The notes: generated from the sequence alone by a model not told the origin. DNA of 64,000 bases from Rheinheimera texasensis DSM 17496 (GCF_000711985.1 NZ_KL544005.1:385970-449969), one strand, 5' to 3'; counted from the stretch's first letter, positions 28,567 through 37,200 are shown. A program made the numbers and translations.

Positions 28567-28653
28567 ACGCCCAGCGGGCGTTGCTTACCGTATCTACGGA
28601 CAAATTTAAATGCCAGGTACGGCGTGTGGCGCCCAACGTGTGACGTCACACGT
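28567..28653. repeat. Palindromes and repeat units between convergent genes
   Basis: Two elements lie between the end of the GH92 operon and the next, convergent gene. A hairpin ACGCCC-AGC-GGGCGT (28567-28581) could act as a weak terminator. At 28636-28653 an 18-bp perfect palindrome ACGTGTGACGTCACACGT overlaps two copies of the 14-bp CGTGTG(A/G)CG repeat family (from 28623). Confidence 0.7.
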
Positions 28654-28660
28654 CGTACAG

Positions 28661-28945
28661 TCACCGGCCAAAACCAAATATCAGCACACAAAACCCGATG
28701 AAAAGCACAACAAGCAGGCCCCACAACAACAACGGCGAACGTGCAGCGGTTAATGGTGTGCGGGCTTTTTCCGCAACCTGTTGCCGGCTGTCATAGCGGA
28801 TAGGGAAGAAAAACAAAGCAGCAGTCGCCACCGCTGCCAGTATTGCAAACAATCCGTGGTAAGCACTGAATAGTGCTGTCAGCACTGTCCCCAGCCACAA
28901 CAGCACCACAGAGAGCGCTAACATTGGATGTTTTTGGTTCAGCAT
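28661..28945 (-). CDS. Small membrane protein, unknown function
   Basis: A 94-residue protein with two close hydrophobic segments near the N-terminus and a third at the C-terminus, ending GFGR. I do not recognise a family. The ATG at 28945 overlaps the TGA of the DUF1801 gene (TGATG) and has GGAG at good spacing inside that gene, so it is co-translated with it. Confidence 0.7.
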   Translation of the reverse strand: MLNQKHPMLALSVVLLWLGTVLTALFSAYHGLFAILAAVATAALFFFPIRYDSRQQVAEKARTPLTAARSPLLLWGLLVVLFIGFCVLIFGFGR

Positions 28946-29370
28946 CAAATCTCTCCGGCTGCCCGAATTTTCATATCGTTATAAGCGCTCTGAATCAATT
29001 GCAACAAAGCTGCCGCATCAACAGGCTCACCTGGCCTTAACTTCACATGGCGCATAAATTTGCCTGTACCCTGCAAAAGCCCCTGCGGGTCTGGTAATAA
29101 AGCGCCAAGGAAAAACCCAACATTCACGTGGGCTGTAAACACATTCACTTCAGCAAATGCCGCTGTGCCGACACAAGCGGTTGGATGATGGTCATGCAGC
29201 AACTCCTGCACATCAGGCCCACATTGGCGCAGCACGCCAAACCAATGCCGGGCTATGTCACCAAGCAGCGCCGGTTTTGCCGCAAACCAGTCGTCGATAG
29301 CCGGTTGATGCGGCACCGCGTCGGGGAACAGCATCAGGCGGCTGGATTTTGCGTTTTGCGCTTCAGGCAT
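28945..29370 (-). CDS. DUF1801 domain protein
   Basis: A 141-residue cytoplasmic protein of the DUF1801 (YdhG-like) type. The best marks are VNVGFFLGALLPDPQGLLQG and GKFMRHVKL, where the family binds an unknown ligand. The ATG at 29370 has AGAGG 5 nt upstream; the GTG two codons earlier is less likely. It lies 50 nt after a DUF4287 gene, a domain that elsewhere occurs fused or next to related proteins. Function is unknown. Confidence 0.8.
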   Translation of the reverse strand: MPEAQNAKSSRLMLFPDAVPHQPAIDDWFAAKPALLGDIARHWFGVLRQCGPDVQELLHDHHPTACVGTAAFAEVNVFTAHVNVGFFLGALLPDPQGLLQGTGKFMRHVKLRPGEPVDAAALLQLIQSAYNDMKIRAAGEI

Positions 29371-29420
29371 TGGCACCTCTTCGGGTTAAAAGCAGCAGAA
29401 CACCGCCGCCAAGGCTCTTG

Positions 29421-29633
29421 TTATGCTTTGCCCGCCAGCACATAAGCCACAATTGCATTGGCATGCCCATGGCCCAAACCGTGTTCAGACTTCAGCAAAG
29501 CCACAATTTCCATATGCTTCATCGGCGGTAAACCAGCCACTAGCGTCAACCAGTGGCTGATCGGCTGGCCATATTTTTGCTCAATCGACGGGAAATACGA
29601 CGCAGGTCCTTTTACTTTTGCTGTGTCTGTCAT
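29421..29633 (-). CDS. DUF4287 domain protein
   Basis: A 70-residue protein that consists of a single DUF4287 domain: SYFPSIEQKYGQPISHWL, KHMEIVALLKSEHGLGHGHANAIVAYVL. The domain has no settled function. The ATG at 29633 has GGAAA upstream. It leads the short DUF4287 / DUF1801 / membrane protein set. Confidence 0.85.
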   Translation of the reverse strand: MTDTAKVKGPASYFPSIEQKYGQPISHWLTLVAGLPPMKHMEIVALLKSEHGLGHGHANAIVAYVLAGKA

Positions 29634-29760
29634 TTGTTTTCCTTGTCTGTGAATCCTCTGCTAGCGATAAAGTTACTGGCTTTGGCGATTTGACAATAAC
29701 GGCCTTTATCGTTGTAAAGCACCAGAGTCTGAAGCCATTGGCCAATGTCATACCAATTGC

Positions 29761-30204
29761 CTATAGCTGCCACGCGGCTTGATAGCGCCGCCACAGCGAC
29801 AGTATTAAAAAAGGACTTAGCCAAAGCATTATCAATAACGAATCAAGTGAAATAAACGCTGCGACATTTATTACTGCAAAGGCTACGGCCTGAAACCAAT
29901 CAATTTTAAAGGTCAATAAACAGATCATCTGAATGCCAATCAGCAAATTAAACAGATACAGGCCGTTTCTGAGCAGCGGTTGCTCAAATATCTCTGTTGC
30001 AACCACCTGCTGCACTTGCTGGCGCGAGCAATCAGCCCGCGCTTCATCGTGCAACTGTTCACAATGCAGATGAACAGCTGCGGCGTCGCGCATCGTCTGC
30101 ATGCTTTGTTGTAGCAACACAGCCAAACCCAGCTGCAACAACGCGATACAAATCAATACCCAACCGGCTTTCCGGTGTTCCTGCACAGAAAAATGCCATT
30201 GCAT
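29761..30204 (-). CDS. Membrane protein, unknown function
   Basis: A 147-residue protein with a first hydrophobic segment at about 15-33, a hydrophilic, Cys-containing loop (HLHCEQLHDEARADC), and three further hydrophobic stretches to the C-terminus. The two cysteines in the predicted periplasmic loop could form a disulfide. I start at the ATG at 30204 (AGGGA 7 nt upstream). I do not recognise a family. Confidence 0.65.
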   Translation of the reverse strand: MQWHFSVQEHRKAGWVLICIALLQLGLAVLLQQSMQTMRDAAAVHLHCEQLHDEARADCSRQQVQQVVATEIFEQPLLRNGLYLFNLLIGIQMICLLTFKIDWFQAVAFAVINVAAFISLDSLLIMLWLSPFLILSLWRRYQAAWQL

Positions 30205-30274
30205 GACCAATTCCCTAGTCTCGCCGCGCTATTAACGTACGCGGCTTACGATGAGCTGATGATTTCAACATCAC

Positions 30275-31000
30275 TCAAGGCGTAATTTTATAAATCACAT
30301 TGACGGTTTTGGAGATTTCGATGGATTGCGGGATAAACACCCGCTGTTGAGCTGTTTCGCCATCCGACATCATAGCGCCGCTCACCATTACACTCTCGCC
30401 GGTACCAAAAGTGGCAAAAAACCGGTCAAAAGAGCCGTTGTCGTTAAAGGCAAAAACACTGTGGATTTTCACGCCCAGGCCTTCAGCCATTTGTTCGGCT
30501 TTTTTCTTCGCCTGAGCGGCCGCAGCACCGATCAGTGCAGTTTCGACTTCGTCACGCGTGCTGGTATCAAAACTTGTATTCAGGTCATGCACATAGTCTG
30601 TGGCGTACAGCTGCTGCATCAGCGCCGGATACTTGGTTAAATCGCTGATTTCGACTTCAAAACGCCGGTTCAGGTCATAACCCAGAATTTCCAGTTCATT
30701 GTAATTGTCGTCGCGTTTGCGCTTTTCAGACTTATCCAGCTCAAACGCAGTGATTTGTTTGTCAGCAATGCTATTAGCCTTTAACAGCGCCAACACTTTA
30801 TTGGCCGACTGCGTCAGCTGGGCATTGGCCACCTCACTGCTTTGATGAAAAGTGCTGATGCGGAAACTCAGTTTGGCGCTGTCCGGTGCTACTTGTTTAC
30901 TGCTTTGGCCGGTGACGGCGACGAAAGGAAAATCGGGTAAAACAGATGCTTCAGCGCAAAAAGTACATAGAGCAAAGATGATCCCAAGATAAAACTTCAT
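30275..31000 (-). CDS. SIMPL domain (DUF541) protein, exported
   Basis: A 241-residue protein with a signal peptide (cleavage near AEA, about 18) and a SIMPL/DUF541 domain. VAVTGQSSKQVAPDSAKLSFRI is the typical first strand pair, and the family's YDLNRRFEVEISDL and AAAQAKKKAEQMAEGLG helices follow. Homologues are periplasmic or outer-membrane proteins, some linked to oxidative stress (as in YggE), but the activity is not known. It appears to be a single-gene unit with its own leader. Confidence 0.88.
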   Translation of the reverse strand: MKFYLGIIFALCTFCAEASVLPDFPFVAVTGQSSKQVAPDSAKLSFRISTFHQSSEVANAQLTQSANKVLALLKANSIADKQITAFELDKSEKRKRDDNYNELEILGYDLNRRFEVEISDLTKYPALMQQLYATDYVHDLNTSFDTSTRDEVETALIGAAAAQAKKKAEQMAEGLGVKIHSVFAFNDNGSFDRFFATFGTGESVMVSGAMMSDGETAQQRVFIPQSIEISKTVNVIYKITP

Positions 31001-31120
31001 TGCAGGTATCCTTTAAAAAACAGTTCGGTTGATGCTTCATCTTACTGACTGCACAGCAGGTGGCAAAGTTGCATTTTCGCAGGCCTTGCGGCAACACTCA
31101 GCGAGCAGCCCCTCTAAAAC

Positions 31121-31146
31121 ACAAAGCCGCCTGATGGCGGCTTTGT
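31121..31146 (-). terminator. Terminator after the RhlE-like helicase gene
   Basis: An 11-bp perfect stem ACAAAGCCGCC / GGCGGCTTTGT with a 4-nt loop lies 19 nt after the helicase stop; on the minus strand it runs into TTTGTGTTTT. Confidence 0.85.
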
Positions 31147-31164
31147 TATCACTACAGCAAGCGC

Positions 31165-32499
31165 TTAACGCGACCCAGGCTTTCTGCCTGTTTGTGGTTT
31201 TGCCGATGGCTTTTTACCACCGATAGGCGCTGTTGGTGCGGGCTTGGCGCGACGTGGCGCTTTTGGCTTTTCGGCATTGCCAACGGCAATCACCGTTTCG
31301 CTGGCTTTATTTGAACGGCCTGTTACCACTTTCTTCGAAATACTTTTTAGCAAAGAGCCGCGGTTGCTGACTTCAAAGCCTGGTTTGACGATGCGGCTGA
31401 TTTTACTGCCGATGAGCTTCTGGATGCGCTCTAAGGTCAGTTCTTCTTCGCGGCTGACAAAAGAGATGGCATTCCCTGCGGCGCCAGCACGGCCGGTGCG
31501 GCCAATGCGGTGGACATAATCTTCCGGTAAGTAAGGCAGATTGAAGTTCACCACATAATCCAGGCCCTGAATATCCAGACCACGGGCCGCCACTTCAGTG
31601 GCGATCAGCACCTGCAACTTGGCCGATTTAAAATCGGCGATAGCACGGCGGCGGGCGCCCTGACTTTTATCGCCATGGCACACCGCCGCATTAATGCTGC
31701 GTTGCTGCAATCCCGCCAACAGCTTGTCAGCCTGCTCTTTGGTACTGGTGAACACCAGCACCTGGAACCAGTTTTGCTCTTCGAGCAAAGTTTCAAACAA
31801 TTCGATTTTGCGGCTTTCTTCCACCTCATACACCACATGGTGCACAGTGTCGGCGGTGCTGTTGACCTTGGTCACTTTGATTTGCTGGTGGTTACGCAGG
31901 ATTTTGTGCGACAGCTCGTTGACCGCAGGAGACGTGGTCGCAGAGAACAACATGGTCTGGCGTTTGGTTGCGGTCAGTTGCAGTAGTTTCAGCACATCGG
32001 TGCTAAATCCCATATCCAGCATGCGGTCGGCTTCGTCCAGCACGATAAATTCGACGTCGGATAAAATCACATTGCCAAGAGTCAGATGCTCTAACAGGCG
32101 GCCTGGAGTGCTTATCACAATATCAACACCGGCATTGAGTTTGGCGGCCTGACCGCCCAGTTTGACGCCACCGTACAGCGCTGTGGCTTTGAGCGGCAGA
32201 TACTTGGCATAAGCGGCGACATTGTCGGCGATTTGTTCGGCCAGCTCGCGCGTTGGCGTCAGAATTAATGTGCGCGGGCGTTTTTCTGCCGTGGCTTTTG
32301 GTGTATCCAGCATGCGCTGCAGGATCGGCACGGCAAAAGCTGCGGTTTTGCCGGTACCGGTTTGGGCTGTGACCTGTAAGTCTTTACCACGACGCGCCGG
32401 CACTATGGCCTGCGCCTGTACCGGCGTCATTTCGCTGTAGCCACAGTCCACCAGGCCCCGATGTAAGTCGACAGCCAAATCTAAAGATGAAAATTGCAT
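31165..32499 (-). CDS. rhlE: DEAD-box ATP-dependent RNA helicase, RhlE type
   Basis: A 444-residue cytoplasmic RNA helicase. All core motifs are present in order: Q motif GYSEMTPVQAQAI, Walker A AQTGTGKT, PTRELAEQ, STPGRLLEH, DEAD (VLDEADRMLDMGF), SAT, then the second RecA domain with VATEVAARGLDIQG and YVHRIGRTGRAG. The C-terminal 70 residues are basic and rich in Lys, Pro and Arg, as in RhlE and SrmB relatives that act in ribosome assembly or RNA decay. The DEAD-box call is certain; the RhlE subgroup is probable. Confidence 0.9.
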   Translation of the reverse strand: MQFSSLDLAVDLHRGLVDCGYSEMTPVQAQAIVPARRGKDLQVTAQTGTGKTAAFAVPILQRMLDTPKATAEKRPRTLILTPTRELAEQIADNVAAYAKYLPLKATALYGGVKLGGQAAKLNAGVDIVISTPGRLLEHLTLGNVILSDVEFIVLDEADRMLDMGFSTDVLKLLQLTATKRQTMLFSATTSPAVNELSHKILRNHQQIKVTKVNSTADTVHHVVYEVEESRKIELFETLLEEQNWFQVLVFTSTKEQADKLLAGLQQRSINAAVCHGDKSQGARRRAIADFKSAKLQVLIATEVAARGLDIQGLDYVVNFNLPYLPEDYVHRIGRTGRAGAAGNAISFVSREEELTLERIQKLIGSKISRIVKPGFEVSNRGSLLKSISKKVVTGRSNKASETVIAVGNAEKPKAPRRAKPAPTAPIGGKKPSAKPQTGRKPGSR

Positions 32500-32601
32500 A
32501 AAAACCTCGGTGGAAAGCGACCATCAAAAAAGAGCGGCGGAATATACAGCATTTTCGCCCCGACGCAGAGCATTGTTTGCATTTTGTGCAATCTGGCTGC
32601 G

Positions 32602-32898
32602 TTATTCAGCCGCGTCACGTGGCTGATGCTGGCAAGCACGCGCCAGAATTTCGACATAAAAACCAGCCAGTTGCTGTTCCAGCGCCGCATCAATACGCTT
32701 GTTAATTTCCGAAGTGAAGATTTTTTCTGCAGCATCTTCTGTTGCGCCAAAGCGGCAATCAAAAGTCCAGTAATCCATGCCAGCCGGCAATGCTTTACGT
32801 CGCTCCCGGTTTAAGTATTTTTTGATTTCGTGTTTGACGGCGTCAGCCACACGGGCCGGCTGAATTTTTGGGTGCGTAAAGGAAAAATTTTTTTTCAT
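32602..32898 (-). CDS. DUF6172 family protein
   Basis: A 98-residue protein that matches my memory of the DUF6172 family: MKKNFSFTHPKIQPARVADAV, then KKYLNRERRKALP and FDCRFGATEDAAEKIF. I use the ATG at 32898, with AGGA 7 nt upstream, rather than the longer frame to 32961. The function is unknown; it is probably cytoplasmic and transcribed alone or with the helicase. Confidence 0.75.
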   Translation of the reverse strand: MKKNFSFTHPKIQPARVADAVKHEIKKYLNRERRKALPAGMDYWTFDCRFGATEDAAEKIFTSEINKRIDAALEQQLAGFYVEILARACQHQPRDAAE

Positions 32899-33029
32899 CA
32901 GAGTTCCTACAGAGGGGCAATCAACAATAACGGCGCAAAGCCTGAACCCTGTATTGTACACGCAAGGGCGCGCCTTGGCCGCCTAAATCTGCGTTGGCGG
33001 TAAAAGTCAGCCTTGACGCCGCTAAGGCA

Positions 33030-33764
33030 TCAGCGCCACACATCAGGGCCGGGCAGCGCTGCCACAGCTAAAGGCCGGGTGATGGCGCTGTGCAGATACC
33101 AGTTGTTAAACACCAGCTCAATTTGCTGCAGTGGCAGATGGCCGAAATGATAATCGCGATATTGCTGGCACAGCGCCAGCACCGCTTCAGGCTGCTGCAG
33201 CGGCTCGGTGAAGCGACACAAGGTCAGATGCGCACTTTGCTGACGGTATCGGCTATCGATACTGTGCCGCAGGCCGCTTTGAGTAAAAGCCAAACGTAGT
33301 TTATCGCGCAAAATGCTCAGCCCCTCGCCCTGGACAAACCCCTGCAGCAAAATACAAGATGCGGATGCAGTGACGCCGCGCAGTTCAATTTGGATTGGCG
33401 CTACCTGTTGCTGCCGGATCTCTTCGTTAAGCTCCGCCAACACCTGCTGAAACACCCGGATATATGCCGCTGCATCTATTTGCTGCAGGGTAAAACCACT
33501 GATACAGGAAATAATCGACAGCACGGTCAGATGCAGCTCTGCCGCCGGCTGCAGATATTGCGCAGGTTCCAACGCTTTCATTTGCTGCTGGAAGCGTTCA
33601 ACTTCCAAACAAGCCGTCGGGCAGTTAGTTTGCAGAAAAGCCAGTGCCGTGATGCCGCGCCGATCGTCGGCCGGGTCGTCAGTCAAAGCATCGGTTTCCA
33701 GTTGCTGCGCCGATAACGCGTCGCAAAATTGTTGCCACAACTGCTGATAAATCTCGACTGCCAT
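33030..33764 (-). CDS. 2H phosphoesterase superfamily protein
   Basis: A 244-residue protein with two H-x-T motifs, His78-Leu-Thr80 (HLTVL) and His179-Leu-Thr181 (HLTLC), the signature of 2H phosphoesterases such as LigT and cyclic phosphodiesterases. Members open 2',3'-cyclic phosphates or ligate RNA ends, but some have other substrates. The spacing of the two motifs (about 100 residues) suits the superfamily. No signal peptide. The specific reaction is unknown. Confidence 0.75.
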   Translation of the reverse strand: MAVEIYQQLWQQFCDALSAQQLETDALTDDPADDRRGITALAFLQTNCPTACLEVERFQQQMKALEPAQYLQPAAELHLTVLSIISCISGFTLQQIDAAAYIRVFQQVLAELNEEIRQQQVAPIQIELRGVTASASCILLQGFVQGEGLSILRDKLRLAFTQSGLRHSIDSRYRQQSAHLTLCRFTEPLQQPEAVLALCQQYRDYHFGHLPLQQIELVFNNWYLHSAITRPLAVAALPGPDVWR

Positions 33765-33875
33765 AGCTTCAGTAGTTTGACCGGAGAAAGCCCGAGCTTA
33801 CCAGATTAAGTTCGGCATTTTGGCGAATTGTTGCTGTGCGGTACGAATTGATCCGCGCCAGCACGATGAAAAAAC

Positions 33876-34328
33876 TTATCCGCCTGCGGCACAAAGCAGC
33901 TGCGTCAGCCGGTCCAGATTCTGCTCATTGGCCGGCTCCACAATATGCCGCACCGCCTGTGCAATATCGGCATCGTCAAACACCTGCTGCCAGCGCAGCA
34001 CAGTGTCGGCTTCCAGCGGCGTCAGTTCGACTGTTAAAGTGAAAAACGGCGCGCAGTCGTGGCGGATAACGATTTTGCGGTTGACTTCAAGTTCGGCAAA
34101 AACACTCTGATTCGGATATTGCTGGCCATCCGGCCCCTGCATGACAAAATGCCAGCGCCCGCCGGGGGTAAATTCAAACAGCTCAAAGCGGTTAGAAAAA
34201 CCAGCCGGCCCCCACCAGGCGGCCAGTTGCTCCGCACGGGCAAAAGCGCTGTATATCGCCGACGCCGGAAATGGCAACCTGCGGCTGGTCGTGAAAGTAT
34301 TGTCTTCAGTCGTGTTAGTGTCAGGCAT
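33876..34328 (-). CDS. AHSA1/SRPBCC family protein
   Basis: A 150-residue START-like ligand-binding fold of the AHSA1 (Aha1 C-terminal-like) group. Marks are FPASAIYSAFARAEQLAAWWGPAGF, FEFTPGGRWHFVMQGPDG and the C-terminal helix near ANEQNLDRLTQLL. Bacterial members are often next to ArsR regulators or stress genes, but none is present here. Function is unknown; it may bind a small hydrophobic molecule. Confidence 0.85.
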   Translation of the reverse strand: MPDTNTTEDNTFTTSRRLPFPASAIYSAFARAEQLAAWWGPAGFSNRFELFEFTPGGRWHFVMQGPDGQQYPNQSVFAELEVNRKIVIRHDCAPFFTLTVELTPLEADTVLRWQQVFDDADIAQAVRHIVEPANEQNLDRLTQLLCAAGG

Positions 34329-34388
34329 GGTCAGGCTCCGTGCTCAATAACCAGGATTCAGGTAAACAGCTTTCAGACTAAAAAGCCT

Positions 34389-34844
34389 TCAGGCAAGCGC
34401 TGCTGTTTTGGCGCTAAGTTTCGGCCATTGTTGCCAGCTACCTGCCGCAAACAAAGTGCCCATCAGCAGGCAAATCATGGAACTGATCAGCCAGAACAAC
34501 AGACTATTTTCAGGAAACAGCGGCATCAACCAGACAAAGGCCAGGCCCCGCAGCAACAAGATAGTGCTAATCAGCACTAACGCCAACCGCGTCAGCGGTA
34601 ATCGCCGGATAGCACCGGCACCGGACAACGCATAACAGGCCCACACCAGCAATAGCAGCGTGATCACCAAAGTCACTACCACCGGATACCAGTGCCCTTG
34701 TTCAGCCAGCAGCGCCATCTGCTCACCGGCACCAAAAAACCGGTACCAAGCTGCGCCAAACAGGATGCAACCGGCGTGCGCCAAGGCCGCGAGACCACAG
34801 CAGAGCGCGGCAGCGAGCAGAAATTTATTCGGATTGGTTTGCAT
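34389..34844 (-). CDS. Four-helix membrane protein, unknown function
   Basis: A 151-residue integral membrane protein with four hydrophobic segments (about 8-30, 50-72, 83-104 and 110-136). The short first loop carries FGAAWYRFFGAGEQMA. The layout resembles small unknown integral membrane proteins of gammaproteobacteria, but I cannot name a family. It lies 37 nt after the DUF4184 gene and may be co-transcribed with it. Confidence 0.7.
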   Translation of the reverse strand: MQTNPNKFLLAAALCCGLAALAHAGCILFGAAWYRFFGAGEQMALLAEQGHWYPVVVTLVITLLLLVWACYALSGAGAIRRLPLTRLALVLISTILLLRGLAFVWLMPLFPENSLLFWLISSMICLLMGTLFAAGSWQQWPKLSAKTAALA

Positions 34845-34881
34845 ACCTGCGCCTTCAAGGATTATTGATCACCCGGAACTG

Positions 34882-35592
34882 CTACCGGCTTTTTTGCGAG
34901 CTTCGGCTACTCCAGACAGCATAAATAACACAGCCTATCGCGATGCCGTTTATCAAGCCAATAGCCGAACGCACCGCAACATACGACAGTCCGGCGGACT
35001 CGTGCAGCAAATTAGCCGCCAGCACAAACAACAAAATACTACCGGTATAGATGACAAACGCCATTTTTAAGTGAGTTGATTCAACCACTTGCTGGCTTTC
35101 TGTTTTAAGTTTTGCATACCACAACACCAGCCCTGCCAAACCCAACACGCCACTGCCATATTGATTCAGCTTATACAGCGGCAAGCCAAACAGCTCAGCG
35201 TGCCAAAACTCACTGTTCTGCACAAAATAGCCATAACTGTGACTGGTCGCATCCCGCAGCAGATGGCTATAAGCGCCAAGCAGCACGCCCAAAATCACGA
35301 GCAGGCCTTCGCGAATATTCCACACTATTTGGCCCTGCGGCAGCGCAAGCAAATTTAATATGGGTTTTTCCAGCCACCGATACCACAGCGCAAGCATCAA
35401 CAACGCCGGCAATAAACAATAAATCCAAACTCCAGGGATTGAATGCCCTGGCGCGTGTACCGGCGTCATAAACAACAGATAGGGAAAATCCGGCGACATA
35501 CTGCCAATCACCACAGGCATCACCGGGATTTTTCTGCGGGTCAGATGATGCAGCGGAAAAGCTGCGATGGCGTGTGAGATGGTAAAGGGCAT
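34882..35592 (-). CDS. DUF4184 family membrane protein
   Basis: A 236-residue integral membrane protein opening MPFTISHAIAAFPLH and then IGSMSPDFPYLL, the start of DUF4184 proteins. GAYSHLLRDATSHSYGYFV carries conserved His and Asp residues that recall membrane metal-dependent hydrolases. About six hydrophobic segments follow. Some relatives are predicted hydrolases, but no activity is established. Confidence 0.82.
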   Translation of the reverse strand: MPFTISHAIAAFPLHHLTRRKIPVMPVVIGSMSPDFPYLLFMTPVHAPGHSIPGVWIYCLLPALLMLALWYRWLEKPILNLLALPQGQIVWNIREGLLVILGVLLGAYSHLLRDATSHSYGYFVQNSEFWHAELFGLPLYKLNQYGSGVLGLAGLVLWYAKLKTESQQVVESTHLKMAFVIYTGSILLFVLAANLLHESAGLSYVAVRSAIGLINGIAIGCVIYAVWSSRSSQKSR

Positions 35593-35613
35593 GGTTTTGG
35601 TTGAACTACCAAA

Positions 35614-35690
35614 TTAACAGCGGAAAAAACACGCACGCGTTATCCGTCGCAGCCAACACTATCTGCGAGCGATAAAATTTATTTGTTATG
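35614..35690 (-). other. attC-like cassette boundary (weak)
   Basis: On the minus strand the sequence starts CATAACAAATAA at the stop of the upstream gene and ends GCTGTTAAT after about 77 nt. The ends pair as TAACA/TGTTA, with an internal imperfect palindrome around GCTCGCAG. It is the least clear of three similar sites in this block. Confidence 0.35.
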
Positions 35691-36113
35691 TTCACTTTTA
35701 AACTCCTCAAGAATTTTCATTGAGGGTGTTGGTTTAGTGACCCAAACATCGTTTTCCATAACCTGCCAGGTTTCATTCAATCCACCTTTAGCATCGAAGT
35801 AGTTTATAACTTCAAGATAAAAGCTTTCAATTAACTCAAGCTCTCTTTGACTGGTAGGTGGTAAACGCGAACCATCAACTATTAATACTTTAGTTGTCAC
35901 TTGACTGCGCAAAAAATCTTTAGCTTTTTCTGTTTCACCGTTTTCCAGGAATTTTAAAGCCCAAAGCATAAAACGACCGTTATCAACGTGCTCTTTTGTA
36001 TATGTATTCGCTAAAGTCGAATAATTTAAATAGAAGGCCGATATAAAGCCGCCAAAGAAAACAATTAAAGTAAATACCCCACCTGCAATCCATGCAAAAA
36101 TATTTGATTTCAT
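35679..36113 (-). CDS. Single-pass membrane protein in putative cassette, unknown function
   Basis: A 144-residue protein with one N-terminal membrane segment (about 4-26) and a hydrophilic, probably periplasmic remainder rich in Glu, Lys and Thr. The ATG at 36113 has AGGAG 7 nt upstream; the longer frame to 36227 runs through an attC-like palindrome. The gene is visibly AT-richer than its surroundings. It starts just after one attC-like site and ends in another. I do not recognise a family. Confidence 0.7.
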   Translation of the reverse strand: MKSNIFAWIAGGVFTLIVFFGGFISAFYLNYSTLANTYTKEHVDNGRFMLWALKFLENGETEKAKDFLRSQVTTKVLIVDGSRLPPTSQRELELIESFYLEVINYFDAKGGLNETWQVMENDVWVTKPTPSMKILEEFKSEHNK

Positions 36114-36131
36114 CACCACTCTCCTAATGAA

Positions 36132-36209
36132 CATAACAATCGCCTGAGTGTCGAGCAACTTGATGCGAGCCCGGCACAGCAGGCACTGTGTGCTGACGCT
36201 TGTTATATG
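36132..36209 (-). other. attC-like recombination site
   Basis: A 78-nt element fills the gap between two short genes. Its ends CATATAACAAGCG and CGATTGTTATG (minus strand) pair perfectly over ATAACAA/TTGTTAT, and imperfect inner repeats (GCACACAGTGC, GCTGTGC) lie between. The layout matches integron attC sites: short gene, stop, palindromic 55-100 nt site ending in a GTTAT-type core, next gene. Confidence 0.55.
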
Positions 36210-36210
36210 T

Positions 36211-36561
36211 TCAACGAACCCAGCCAATGCTAAGTAAATAGCGATTACCCGAAATGACCTTAGTTACTGAATGCTCACAAATATCCGGTCTAAAAAACTT
36301 AATACGTTTGCTGCAATAAATTGGCGATTTACAGATAAACTCACCGCCTGATTTTGCTTGTTTGAGAACAATATTCAGACGGTAATGTCTGCCATTTTTT
36401 ACATTATCTGTGTGGGGTGGAACCTCACATCCTTCAGGGAATCTGAGCAAATAAAAATCAAATTTGATTGGCCAAATTGCTCCAGCCAATAGCATTTTTT
36501 CATACCCTGTTTTCTGGCGACCTTTTTGCCATTTAAATAGATTTCTTAAGATACTCATCAA
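36211..36561 (-). CDS. Small 2OG-Fe(II) oxygenase-like protein in putative cassette
   Basis: A 116-residue protein that looks like a minimal 2-oxoglutarate/Fe(II) dioxygenase of the aspartyl/prolyl hydroxylase type. The metal triad would be His50-x-Asp52 (PPHTDN) and His97 (CEHSVTKV), with Arg107 (GNRYLLSIGW) as the 2-oxoglutarate anchor. It is shorter than most such enzymes, which are 180-300 residues. The stop lies 2 nt before an attC-like site. Substrate unknown. Confidence 0.75.
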   Translation of the reverse strand: MMSILRNLFKWQKGRQKTGYEKMLLAGAIWPIKFDFYLLRFPEGCEVPPHTDNVKNGRHYRLNIVLKQAKSGGEFICKSPIYCSKRIKFFRPDICEHSVTKVISGNRYLLSIGWVR

Positions 36562-36571
36562 TCCTTTGGTA

Positions 36572-36625
36572 CATAACGCTAAATGCAGCTGCGCGGTAAG
36601 TGTTAGCTGCCTTTTGATTGTTATA
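36572..36625 (-). other. attC-like recombination site
   Basis: A 54-nt element between two short genes. On the minus strand it starts TATAACAATC and ends TTTAGCGTTATG; ATAAC/GTTAT and inner GCAGC/GCTGC pair with each other. The GCGTTATG end is that of many integron attC sites. Confidence 0.6.
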
Positions 36626-36632
36626 AAACACC

Positions 36633-36854
36633 TTACCGACTTACTGCATTAGAAGTGGGGTTTATATCTTTTTTATACAAAAGTACGAACAGATAAATAA
36701 CGCTAAGAATCGGAATAACTGATAATACAGCACCCAATAAACCCGCCATTTTTGGTCTTTGGGTTTTACGGCGAGCCACGAAATAACACAATGCGCCCAT
36801 GATTAACGCAAATATGAGTACAAATTCGCCGTATAACGTGGCATTGACATTCAA
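36633..36854 (-). CDS. Two-helix membrane protein in putative cassette, unknown function
   Basis: A 73-residue protein with two membrane segments (about 8-28 and 37-60) separated by a basic loop (ARRKTQRPK), ending KKDINPTSNAVSR. The start is a TTG at 36854, since no in-frame ATG lies near; AGGG occurs about 11 nt upstream. It ends 8 nt before an attC-like site and is the first gene of the putative cassette block. No family recognised. Confidence 0.6.
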   Translation of the reverse strand: MNVNATLYGEFVLIFALIMGALCYFVARRKTQRPKMAGLLGAVLSVIPILSVIYLFVLLYKKDINPTSNAVSR

Positions 36855-37156
36855 ATGAACTATCCCTGTGGTTTACAACAACTTCATCAACAGGACGCCC
36901 CTCGCTGTAAAGTGCTGAACATCCCCGGTGCCTTTTCCAGATAACCTCACGCTACCGCATAAATCCAAGGCTCTCAAGCGCTTGTACCTAATATTGTTTG
37001 AACTGCTGGTTCAAAGTGGGGATGAACTCGCAGAGTTCGTTACTAACCCTTCATTCACACAGTTGTTAAAAAAACTGCGGCTACAGGATTGATTGTCCAA
37101 TGTGTGACTCCTTACGGCTGCGGTGAACATACGACACATGATTGCCGTGAGTCCAT

Positions 37157-37200
37157 GTACGCCACGTGGTGGCCAGCGGGCTTCGCTCGCACGTACCTAC
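37157..37200. repeat. REP-like palindromic element (diverged copy)
   Basis: The segment opens GTACGCC and closes GCACGTACCTAC with GCGGGCTTCGCTCGC in the middle. It resembles the clustered elements at 43641-43765 (GTACGGCG ... TACCTAC). Confidence 0.5.

Noticed and set aside
29630-29824. 64-residue minus-strand frame between the DUF4287 gene and the membrane protein gene
   Set aside because: It starts with TTG inside the neighbouring gene, overlaps both neighbours and shows no family marks. Its 4-nt overlap with the DUF4287 start is suggestive but not enough.
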